NCBI GenBank assembly: GCA_964586175.1
Contig: CAZPGL010000043.1
Span: forward strand, 1 to 17,100
Length of the DNA: 17,100 nt
Direction of reading: 5' to 3'
Origin: CAZPGL01 sp964586175
GTDB lineage: Bacteria; Actinomycetota; Acidimicrobiia; Acidimicrobiales; MedAcidi-G1
Shown here: positions 1-5,775 of the stretch, in pieces
Numbering within the stretch: position 1 is the stretch's first letter
Layout: each line of letters opens with the position of its first letter
Translations under genes and position numbers: made by a program
Notes under the pieces: model-generated
Databases searched by the model: none
Told to the model about the DNA's origin: nothing
The model's input: only the letters and a program-made list of their open reading frames with translations

Positions 1-54
1 CCGAACCCGCGCCGGCCCCCGAACCCGCGCCGGCCCCCGAACCCGCGCCGGCCC
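1..54 (+). repeat. Three tandem 18-bp repeats inside dnaX
   Basis: The unit CCGAACCCGCGCCGGCCC occurs three times in perfect tandem from the first base and probably continues outside the window. In the dnaX frame each unit encodes Glu-Pro-Ala-Pro-Ala-Pro, a flexible linker. The unit length is a multiple of three, so copy-number changes keep the frame. Confidence 0.95.
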
Positions 55-470
55 CTTCTGGTGGGCTGCCCGATCGCGACGCGTTGGTGCTGGCCTGGGG
101 CGACGAGATCCTGCCCACCATGTCCAAGCGGGCCAGGGCCCGCCTGGCCGCCGGACGCTTCACCGCGGTCGCCGACGGGGCGGCGGTCATGGCCTTGCCC
201 AACGAGGCCCACCGCTCGCGTTGCGAGGACCTCCGTGACGAGGTCGAGGCCGCCCTGGCCAGCCGCTTCGGCGCTCCGGTCCCGGTCCGGTTCGTCGTCG
301 AAGGAACGATGCCGCCACCAGCGGAGCCGGCAGCGACCGCGGCACCAGCGGTCGGCGACGAGACCTCGATCGACCCGGCCGAGTTGGTCGACGCCTCGGC
401 GGGCGACGGGTCGGCGGTCGAGCGCATCACCCAGGCCTTCCCCGGCGCGGCGTTCGTCGACCCCGACTGA
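1..470 (+). CDS. dnaX: DNA polymerase III subunit gamma/tau, C-terminal part (5' end outside window)
   Basis: This is the tail of the clamp-loader subunit that assembles the replicative polymerase at the fork. The reading frame is open from base 3 and ends at TGA 468-470. It begins in a Glu-Pro-Ala-Pro linker, followed by a folded segment containing LVLAWGDEILPTMSKRARA and a stretch around ALPNEAHRSRCEDLRDEVEA, and ends in an acidic, Ala-rich tail. A Pro/Ala/Glu linker before a small C-terminal domain is usual for actinobacterial DnaX; the ATPase domain would lie upstream of the window. Identification rests on this C-terminal domain plus the recR gene 10 bases downstream, the classical dnaX-recR neighbourhood. 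The usual ybaB gene between the two is absent. Less likely, this is another protein with a low-complexity linker. Confidence 0.8.
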   Translation, partial: EPAPAPEPAPAPEPAPAPSGGLPDRDALVLAWGDEILPTMSKRARARLAAGRFTAVADGAAVMALPNEAHRSRCEDLRDEVEAALASRFGAPVPVRFVVEGTMPPPAEPAATAAPAVGDETSIDPAELVDASAGDGSAVERITQAFPGAAFVDPD

Positions 471-480
471 GGCCGGGGAC

Positions 481-1083
481 GTGTACGCCGACGCGGTGCA
501 GCAGGTGATCGACGAGTTGGGCCGGCTGCCGGGCATCGGCCCCAAGTCGGCCCAGCGCCTGGCCTTCCACCTCCTCAAGCTGCCGGCCGAGGACACCGAC
601 CGGCTCACCGCGGCCATCGCCGAAATGAAGGACCGGATCAGGTTCTGCGGTCGGTGCTTCAACATCGCCGAGGACGAGCTGTGCGCGGTGTGTACCGATT
701 CCCGGCGTCACGGCGAGGTGCTGTGCGTGGTGGAGGAACCACGCGACATCGTCGCCGTGGAGCGGACCGGGGAGTTCCGGGGCCGCTATCACGTGTTGGG
801 CGGCTCGATCAGCCCCATCGAAGGGGTGGGTCCCGATCAGCTGCGGATCGCCGAGCTGTTGGCCCGGATCCAGCCGGAGGGTGTCACCGAGGTGATCCTG
901 GCGACCAACCCCAACATCGAGGGGGAGGCCACGGCCATGTACCTGGCCCGCCTGCTCGGACCTCTGGGGCTGGTGGTCACCAAGATCGCCAGCGGCCTGC
1001 CGGTGGGCGGCGACCTCGAGTACGCCGACGAACTCACGTTGGGCCGGGCCCTCGAGGGACGCCGCCGTCTGGACGGGGGCTGA
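481..1083 (+). CDS. recR: Recombination mediator protein RecR
   Basis: RecR works with RecO (and RecF) to load RecA onto SSB-coated single-stranded DNA in gap repair. The product has 200 residues, the usual family length. Visible in order: a helix-hairpin-helix LPGIGPKSAQRLAFHLL (residues 15-31); a four-cysteine zinc site C56, C59, C68, C71; a Toprim domain beginning near VLCVVEEPRDI with E85/E86; and the C-terminal part with ATNPNIEGEATAMYLARLL and SGLPVGGDLEYADELTLGRAL, all typical of RecR. The GTG start at 481 is chosen because the conserved N-terminus begins there and a GAGG (469-472), overlapping the dnaX stop, lies 8 bases upstream. It is probably cotranscribed with dnaX (10-base gap) and followed by a strong hairpin. 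Confidence 0.97.
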   Translation: MYADAVQQVIDELGRLPGIGPKSAQRLAFHLLKLPAEDTDRLTAAIAEMKDRIRFCGRCFNIAEDELCAVCTDSRRHGEVLCVVEEPRDIVAVERTGEFRGRYHVLGGSISPIEGVGPDQLRIAELLARIQPEGVTEVILATNPNIEGEATAMYLARLLGPLGLVVTKIASGLPVGGDLEYADELTLGRALEGRRRLDGG

Positions 1084-1405
1084 ACCGGCCCGCCAGCACG
1101 GCCGGATCACGACCCGAACACCGAAAAGCGCCCCCGGGGGTCGGTGCTGGCCGACGCCGGAGGCGCTTTCCTGGTTGGGTGGAGGGGTGACCCCAACGTG
1201 TTGCGATCATATTACGACCATGACGGGGACATGACAAGCCCAGCGCGGAAGACTTTTCCACAGCACCCCACAGCCAGCCGGTCGACAGATGAAAATGCAG
1301 GTCAACGACAGTGTCGCCGTCCAGGTGGGACGGATCGCCGGTGACCGTGCCACGATGGGGACCACCCGGCGACCGACCCGGGGTCACCGAACGGAGCCTC
1401 CCCAC
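1084..1405. other. Intergenic region between recR and the epimerase gene
   Basis: These 322 bases carry no gene I can support. They hold a terminator-like hairpin (1125-1169) and then a locally AT-richer patch around 1201-1235. In that patch CATGAC occurs twice, at 1219-1224 and 1230-1235, an 11-base period. TTTTCCACA at 1254-1262 fits the relaxed DnaA-box consensus TTWTNCACA, but it is alone. The epimerase frame is open back to ATG 1289 and ATG 1355, so part of this region could be a leader or an N-terminal extension. Confidence 0.6.
1125..1169 (+). terminator. Hairpin terminator downstream of recR
   Basis: AAAGCGCC at 1125-1132 pairs with GGCGCTTT at 1162-1169 (8 bp). Inside it CCGG 1134-1137 pairs with CCGG 1157-1160, and TCGG 1141-1144 pairs with CCGA 1151-1154. 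The A-run on one flank and T-run on the other would serve either strand. It lies 41 bases after the recR stop, so it probably ends the dnaX-recR transcript. There is no long T-tract, which is common in GC-rich genomes. Confidence 0.75.
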
Positions 1406-1816
1406 GTGCTGCTCACCCAGATCGACCACGTCGCTATCGCCGTCCACGACCTGGAGGCCGCCGTCGACTACTACGCCAGAGCGTTCGGTGCCGAGGTCGC
1501 CCACCGCGAGGTCGTCGACCGCGACGGCGTTGAGGAGGCGTTGCTGCGGGTCGGCGAGTCCTACGTGCAGCTCACCACCGGCACCCGGCCGGACTCGCCC
1601 ATCTCGACGTTCCTGGAACGCCGCGGTGAGGGGGTTCACCATGTCGGCTACCGGGTCGACGACTGTGCAGCCGCCCTGGCCGCCATCGTCGCAGCAGGTG
1701 GTCGGGCCATCGACGAGGCCCCGCGACCCGGATCCCGGGGCACCACGGTGGCCTTCGTCCACCCCAAGGGTTCGTTCGGCACGCTCATCGAGCTGGTCGA
1801 AGAGGCGGCGGGCTGA
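1406..1816 (+). CDS. mce: Methylmalonyl-CoA epimerase (glyoxalase/VOC fold)
   Basis: It interconverts (S)- and (R)-methylmalonyl-CoA between propionyl-CoA carboxylase and methylmalonyl-CoA mutase. The product has 136 residues with two VOC modules. The metal ligands expected for this family are visible: H8 in QIDHVAIAV, Q55 in YVQLTT, H79 in GVHHVGYRV and E129 in GTLIELVEE. E43/E44 (VEEALL) sit where the family has a catalytic glutamate. GTG 1406 is preferred because family members start just before IDHVAIAV and GGAG (1393-1396) lies 9 bases upstream. Longer starts at ATG 1355 or 1289 are in frame but would add a non-conserved Arg/Pro-rich leader. It lies about 1.5 kb from carboxylase beta/epsilon genes, which supports a propionyl-CoA role. 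A related VOC enzyme remains possible. Confidence 0.88.
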   Translation: MLLTQIDHVAIAVHDLEAAVDYYARAFGAEVAHREVVDRDGVEEALLRVGESYVQLTTGTRPDSPISTFLERRGEGVHHVGYRVDDCAAALAAIVAAGGRAIDEAPRPGSRGTTVAFVHPKGSFGTLIELVEEAAG

Positions 1817-1826
1817 CCGGGCGTCC

Positions 1827-2729
1827 GTGGCATCCACCGACGAACCGTTCGAGGTCCATCTGGTCGACGGCACCTACGAGTTGTTCCGCCACCACTTCGC
1901 GGTGCCGTCCCACGTCACCACCGAGGGCATCGAGGTGGCGGCCACCCGGGCCGTTCTCGGCTCGATGCTCTCCCTCCTCGATGACGGTGCCACCCATGTC
2001 GGCGTGGCCACCGACCGGGTCGTCGAGTCCTTCCGCAACCAGATGTTCGACGGCTACAAGACCGGCGAGGGGACGCCGCCCGAGCTGTTCGCCCAGTTCC
2101 CGCTGCTCGAAGCGGTGCTCGAAGCCGCCGGGTTCACGGTGTTCGCCATGGTCGACCATGAGGCCGACGACGCCCTCGGCGCCGCCGCAGTGCGGGCCGC
2201 CGCCGACCCCCGGGTCACCCGGACCCTGATCTGCACGCCCGACAAGGACCTGGCTCAGGTCGTCGACGACGACGGCCGCATCGTGCAGTTCGACCGACGC
2301 CGGGAGGTCGTGTACGACCGGGCCGGAGTGATCGACAAGTTCGGGGTGCCACCCGAGTCGATCCCCGACTACCTGGCGCTCGTGGGCGACACCGCCGACG
2401 GCATTCCGGGCCTGCCGGGATGGGGGGCCAAGTCGACATCGGCGGTGCTGGCCCACTTCGGGCATCTCGAGCACATCCCCGACTCGGCCGACGATTGGGG
2501 GGTCGCCGTCCGGGGGGCGGCCAGGCTGGCCGACACCCTGGCCGCCCAGCGTGACGACGCCCTGCTCTACCGGCGGCTGGCCACCCTCGACCTGGCGGCA
2601 CCGGTCATGGCCGACGTCGAGGACCTCCGGTGGACCGGCCCCCGGGGCCACCTGGCCGAGATCTGCGGGCACCTTGACGCTCCGCGGGCCGTGGAACGTG
2701 CCCGGAAGCTGGCCGAGCTCCGGGCCTGA
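1827..2729 (+). CDS. Stand-alone 5'-3' exonuclease / flap-endonuclease-like protein
   Basis: The 300-residue product is a PIN-like 5' nuclease with an H3TH domain, related to the N-terminal domain of DNA polymerase I but without a polymerase. The acidic metal ligands are all present: D14 in LVDGTYELFR, D63, the EADD cluster E112/D114/D115, D139 and D141 in CTPDKDLAQ, and D188/D191 in VGDTADGIPGLPGWGAKS, which also holds the helical DNA-binding turn. The arch contains R70 and YK (77-78), but the usual following YKanR arginine is not seen. It would process flaps or RNA primers. GTG 1827 is 10 bases after the epimerase stop, so the two are likely cotranscribed; no strong Shine-Dalgarno is visible. 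The pairing with an epimerase has no obvious functional reason. Confidence 0.88.
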   Translation: MASTDEPFEVHLVDGTYELFRHHFAVPSHVTTEGIEVAATRAVLGSMLSLLDDGATHVGVATDRVVESFRNQMFDGYKTGEGTPPELFAQFPLLEAVLEAAGFTVFAMVDHEADDALGAAAVRAAADPRVTRTLICTPDKDLAQVVDDDGRIVQFDRRREVVYDRAGVIDKFGVPPESIPDYLALVGDTADGIPGLPGWGAKSTSAVLAHFGHLEHIPDSADDWGVAVRGAARLADTLAAQRDDALLYRRLATLDLAAPVMADVEDLRWTGPRGHLAEICGHLDAPRAVERARKLAELRA

Positions 2730-2738
2730 CCGGTCAGG
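2725..2738. other. Perfect 14-bp palindrome across two convergent stop codons
   Basis: CCTGACCGGTCAGG is its own reverse complement. It contains the TGA of the nuclease gene (2727-2729) and, on the other strand, the TGA of the LOG-family gene (2734-2736). The 4-base gap leaves no other room for a terminator, but with no loop it would be a weak RNA hairpin. Confidence 0.5.
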
Positions 2739-3282
2739 TCATGGCGGTCAGCACCTGGTCGACGGAATCGACCCGGCGCACCAGCCGACGGTTCTGCTCT
2801 GTGACGAACCCGCTGGTCACCGCCTGGTCGAGGAACCGCTCGAGGTGGTGCCAGAAGCCGTCGTGATCCAGCAACACCACCGTCTTGGGGCGATCGTGGA
2901 TCCCGAGCTGTGACCAGGTGGCGGCCTCGAACACCTCGTCGAGGGTGCCGTAACCGCCGGGCAGAGCGCAGAACGCGTCGGCCCGGTCGTACATCGTGCG
3001 CTTCCGGTCGTGCATGTCTGCAGTCTCGATCATCTCGGTCAGGCCCCGGTGTGGCACCTCCTCGCCGAACACCCCGGCCGGCATCACCCCGACCACCCGG
3101 CCGCCGCCGTCGAGCACCGCATCGGCCAGGCTGCCCATGACCCCGGTGCCAGAACCGCCGAACACCAGCCCGACACCGGCGTCGGCCATGGCCGCGCCGA
3201 GCCGTCGGGCCAGCACGTGGACCCCGTCGACCCGCCCTGGGCGGGAGCCACAGAACACGCACAGCCAGCGGTCGGTGGTCAT
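2734..3282 (-). CDS. LOG-family (TIGR00730-type) Rossmann-fold nucleotide phosphoribohydrolase
   Basis: The 182-residue product matches the lysine-decarboxylase-like / LOG family. Characterised members hydrolyse cytokinin riboside 5'-monophosphates or other nucleoside monophosphates to free base and ribose phosphate. Visible: the N-terminal VFCGSRPG (9-16), FGGSGTGVMG (41-50), the HDRKRTMYDRADAF stretch (91-104) and the signature PGGYGTLDE (108-116). It is a full-length short-form member, probably a cytosolic homodimer. The old label lysine decarboxylase is not supported by experiments on the family. ATG 3282 is chosen because the conserved region starts at once and a TAGGGT box lies 6 bases upstream. 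It is convergent with the nuclease gene and divergent from the carboxylase genes. Substrate unknown. Confidence 0.92.
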   Translation of the reverse strand: MTTDRWLCVFCGSRPGRVDGVHVLARRLGAAMADAGVGLVFGGSGTGVMGSLADAVLDGGGRVVGVMPAGVFGEEVPHRGLTEMIETADMHDRKRTMYDRADAFCALPGGYGTLDEVFEAATWSQLGIHDRPKTVVLLDHDGFWHHLERFLDQAVTSGFVTEQNRRLVRRVDSVDQVLTAMT

Positions 3283-3288
3283 CGGGGC

Positions 3289-3294
3289 ACCCTA
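3289..3294 (-). promoter_or_regulatory. -10 box TAGGGT, likely leaderless promoter of the LOG-family gene
   Basis: On the minus strand TAGGGT fits the actinobacterial TANNNT -10 element and ends 6 bases before the ATG. Transcription would begin at or next to the start codon. No -35 element is evident. Confidence 0.65.
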
Positions 3295-3333
3295 GCCAGA
3301 CCGGGTTGTTGGAGCCGGGGTGGTTCCCTTCGG

Positions 3334-3339
3334 TACCCT
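3334..3339 (+). promoter_or_regulatory. -10 box TACCCT, likely leaderless promoter of the carboxylase genes
   Basis: CGGTACCCT ends 9 bases before ATG 3349. A TTGGAG at 3309-3314 is a possible -35 with a 19-base spacer, which is long. There is no clear Shine-Dalgarno before the ATG, consistent with a leaderless message. Confidence 0.6.
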
Positions 3340-3348
3340 GTGGACGCC

Positions 3349-4905
3349 ATGACACAGCACTCGATGAACGACCGCCTCGACGACCTCCGCAAACGCAAGG
3401 AGGAGGCCCTGCACGCAGGGTCCGAACGCTCCGTCCAACGCCAGCACGACAAGGGCAAGATGCTGGCCCGTGAGCGCATCGAGTACTTGCTCGACGATGG
3501 CTCGTTCCACGAGCTCGACATGCTGGTCCGGCACCGGGCCCACGAGAGCGGGATCGAGGAGCGGCCCTACACCGACGGTGTCGTCACCGGCTGGGGAACC
3601 ATCGATGGCCGCAAGGTGTTCCTCTTCGCCCAGGACTTCACGGTGTTCGGCGGCGCCCTCGGCGAGGTGTTCGCCGAGAAGCTGCACAAGGTCATGGACC
3701 TGGCCCAGTCGGTCGGGGCACCGATGATCGGCCTCAACGACGGTGCCGGGGCCCGCATCCAGGAAGGGGTGGTCAGCCTTGACGGGTACGGCGGCATCTT
3801 CTGGCGCAACGTCCAGTCGTCGGGGGTCATTCCCCAGATCAGCGTCATCCTGGGCCCGTGTGCGGGCGGCGCCGTGTACAGCCCGGCCATGACCGACTTC
3901 ATCTTCATGGTCCGGGAGAAGTCGCACATGTTCATCACCGGTCCCGACGTGGTCAAGACGGTCACCGGCGAAGAGGTCACCCTCGAGGAGTTGGGTGGCG
4001 CCGGCAGCCACTCCACCAAGTCGGGTGTCGCCACCTTCGTGTGCGACAGCGAAGAAGACGTCCTCGACGAGGTCAAGGTGCTGCTGTCGTACCTGCCGTC
4101 CAACAACATGGAGCAGGCCCCGGTCCAGCCCACCGACGACGATCCCGAGCGCCGCTGTCCCGAACTGGGCGAGCTGATGCCCGACAGCGCCAACCAGCCC
4201 TACGACATGAAGGCGGTCATCGGGGCTGTCGTCGACGACGGTGAGTTCCTGGAATACCACTCGGCGTGGGCCGGCAACATCGTCTGCGGATTCGCCCGGC
4301 TCAACGGCCGCAGCGTCGGTGTCGTGGGCAACCAGCCACTGGTGTTCGCCGGAGTGCTCGACATCCAGGCTTCCGAGAAGGCGGCCCGGTTCGTGCGCAC
4401 CTGCGACGCCTTCAACATCCCGGTCGTCACCTTCGTCGATGTGCCCGGCTTCCTGCCCGGCGTCGACCAGGAATACGGCGGCATCATCCGGCACGGAGCC
4501 AAACTGCTCTACGCCTACTGCGAGGCCACCGTGCCCCGCATCCAGGTCATCACCCGCAAGGCCTACGGCGGGGCCTACGTCGTCATGGACTCCAAGTCGG
4601 TGGGCTGCGACCTGTCGCTGGCGTGGCCGTCGGCCGAGCTGGCGGTCATGGGTCCACAGGGCGCGGTCGAGATCATCCACCGCCGCGAACTCGATGAGGT
4701 CGCCGACCCGGCGGCCCGCCGCACCGAGCTGGTCGACGAGTACGCGGAGAAGTTCGCCAACCCGTACGTCGCCGCCGAACGGGGCTACCTCGACGACGTG
4801 ATCGACCCGGCCGACACCCGGGCCAAGCTGGTTGCCGGCCTCGAGTTGCTGGCCACCAAGCGCGAGGAGTTGCCGATGCGCAAGCACGGCAACGTGCCGT
4901 TGTAG
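3349..4905 (+). CDS. pccB: Acyl-CoA (propionyl-CoA) carboxylase, beta carboxyltransferase subunit
   Basis: This subunit transfers the carboxyl group from biotin, carried on a separate alpha subunit, to acyl-CoA, making methylmalonyl-CoA from propionyl-CoA. The product has 518 residues, normal for a homohexameric actinobacterial beta subunit. The N-terminal crotonase-like half includes DGAGARIQEGV (131-141) and the oxyanion-hole segment LGPCAGGAVYSPA (168-180). The C-terminal half includes VDVPGFLPG (363-371) and KAYGGAYVVMDSKSVG (404-419). D421 falls in the G-x-D position that in Streptomyces PccB is reported to select propionyl- over longer acyl-CoA; this is my alignment by eye. ATG 3349 gives the family N-terminus; ATG 3364 is an alternative. 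The epsilon gene follows after 2 bases. The biotinylated alpha subunit is not in the window. Confidence 0.93.
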   Translation: MTQHSMNDRLDDLRKRKEEALHAGSERSVQRQHDKGKMLARERIEYLLDDGSFHELDMLVRHRAHESGIEERPYTDGVVTGWGTIDGRKVFLFAQDFTVFGGALGEVFAEKLHKVMDLAQSVGAPMIGLNDGAGARIQEGVVSLDGYGGIFWRNVQSSGVIPQISVILGPCAGGAVYSPAMTDFIFMVREKSHMFITGPDVVKTVTGEEVTLEELGGAGSHSTKSGVATFVCDSEEDVLDEVKVLLSYLPSNNMEQAPVQPTDDDPERRCPELGELMPDSANQPYDMKAVIGAVVDDGEFLEYHSAWAGNIVCGFARLNGRSVGVVGNQPLVFAGVLDIQASEKAARFVRTCDAFNIPVVTFVDVPGFLPGVDQEYGGIIRHGAKLLYAYCEATVPRIQVITRKAYGGAYVVMDSKSVGCDLSLAWPSAELAVMGPQGAVEIIHRRELDEVADPAARRTELVDEYAEKFANPYVAAERGYLDDVIDPADTRAKLVAGLELLATKREELPMRKHGNVPL

Positions 4906-4907
4906 CG

Positions 4908-5099
4908 GTGGCCGTCGACCCGCCGCTGCACGTGGTCGCTCCCGGGGCGAGCGATGCCGAACTGGCGGCCATCATCGTCGCCTATCAGCAGCTGTGGCCC
5001 GAGCCGGCCGAACCGACCGTGCCGTCGGCGCCCTCGCCGTGGCGCTTCTCCGGCCGATGGTGGGTCGACAGCGGCCAGCCGAAACGGACCGGTCGTTAG
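4908..5099 (+). CDS. Acyl-CoA carboxylase epsilon subunit (small)
   Basis: This is a 63-residue protein of the type found next to beta subunits in actinomycetes, where epsilon stabilises or activates the alpha-beta carboxylase complex. Seen here: an N-terminal strand LHVVAPGASDAELAAIIVAY (7-26), the GxxxxxELAAI pattern of the family, a Pro/Glu linker, and a C-terminal tryptophan/arginine block SPWRFSGRWW (43-52). GTG 4908 lies 2 bases after the beta stop, so translation is probably coupled. Its TAG stop (5097-5099) overlaps the end of the convergent aat gene. The sequence is short and the family is poorly conserved, so the call depends partly on position. Confidence 0.8.
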   Translation: MAVDPPLHVVAPGASDAELAAIIVAYQQLWPEPAEPTVPSAPSPWRFSGRWWVDSGQPKRTGR

Positions 5100-5758
5100 C
5101 CGGCGACCCAGTCGGGCGCGGCCACCGTCGTGAACCGCTCCAGGTCGGCGACGTAGGTGTCGCGGTCGATGTCCACGCAGCCGAGGCTGGACAGGTGGTC
5201 GGTCGTCCACTGCACGTCGATCAGCCGGTCGCCGTCGCCCATGATCCCGGCGAGGGCGATGAGCGCCACCTTCGATGCGTCGGTGCGGGTGTGGAACATG
5301 GACTCGCCGGCGAACAGCCCGCCGATGCCGATGCCGTAGAGGCCGCCGGCCAGCCCATCGTCGTCCCACGCTTCGATCGAGTGGGCCCAACCCAGTCGGT
5401 GCAGGTCGGCGTAGGCGTCGGTGATCCGGTCGTCGATCCAACCGCCGGGCCGGGCCGGGTCGGCACAGGCGGCCATGACCTCGGCGAAGGCGGTGTCGAC
5501 ACGGATCTCGTAGCGCCGGCACGACCTCCGCAGCGATCGGCTGACCCGGACCCGCTGTGGGTCCAGCACCCCTCGCGGGTCGGGCGACCACCACGCCATC
5601 GGTCCGCCGGGGTGGAGCGGCATCGGAAATAGGCCTTGCCGGTAGGCGGCCAGCAGGGTGCCGGGCGTGACGTCGGCGCCGACGCCGACCACACCGTGTT
5701 CGTCGGCAGTGGACGCGGGGGGGAACAACCAGGGGCTGGGGTCCGGCTCGACGGGCAT
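5096..5758 (-). CDS. aat: Leucyl/phenylalanyl-tRNA--protein transferase
   Basis: Aat adds Leu or Phe from aminoacyl-tRNA to proteins with N-terminal Lys or Arg, marking them for ClpS/ClpAP-type degradation. The product has 220 residues, normal length. Family landmarks: FPPASTADEHGVVGVGADVT (12-31) with LLAAYRQGLFPM (35-46), MAWWSPDPRGVL (54-65), GLYGIGIGGLFAGESMFH (139-156) with the GESMFH core, ASKVALIAL (161-169) and DVQWTTDHLSSLG (181-193). The frame is open far upstream across the cyclophilin gene, but ATG 5758 is right because the conserved N-terminus starts there. It lies 17 bases after the cyclophilin stop, so the two form an operon. Its TAA overlaps the stop of the convergent epsilon-subunit gene by 4 bases. 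Confidence 0.95.
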   Translation of the reverse strand: MPVEPDPSPWLFPPASTADEHGVVGVGADVTPGTLLAAYRQGLFPMPLHPGGPMAWWSPDPRGVLDPQRVRVSRSLRRSCRRYEIRVDTAFAEVMAACADPARPGGWIDDRITDAYADLHRLGWAHSIEAWDDDGLAGGLYGIGIGGLFAGESMFHTRTDASKVALIALAGIMGDGDRLIDVQWTTDHLSSLGCVDIDRDTYVADLERFTTVAAPDWVAG

Positions 5759-5775
5759 CGCCAGGACCGGGGTGC

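Noticed and set aside
61..480. N-terminal extension of recR overlapping dnaX
   Set aside because: Translation in that frame is Arg/Ser/Pro-rich shadow of dnaX; RecR family members start at about 481 and total length then matches.
1254..1262. Origin of replication signalled by a DnaA box near dnaX/recR
   Set aside because: A single relaxed-consensus box with no cluster, no AT-rich unwinding element and no dnaA or dnaN gene nearby.
1289..1405. Upstream ATG 1289 or 1355 for the epimerase
   Set aside because: In frame but adds a non-conserved Arg/Thr/Pro-rich leader, while GTG 1406 has a GGAG and fits the family N-terminus. ATG 1355 with GACCGT 6 bases upstream is kept as an alternative.
3292..4887. 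Long open frame (531 codons) antisense to the carboxylase beta gene
   Set aside because: It is the complementary-frame shadow produced by strong G/C at third codon positions. The translation is Gly/Asp/His/Arg-rich with no domain, while the plus strand encodes a full, conserved carboxylase.
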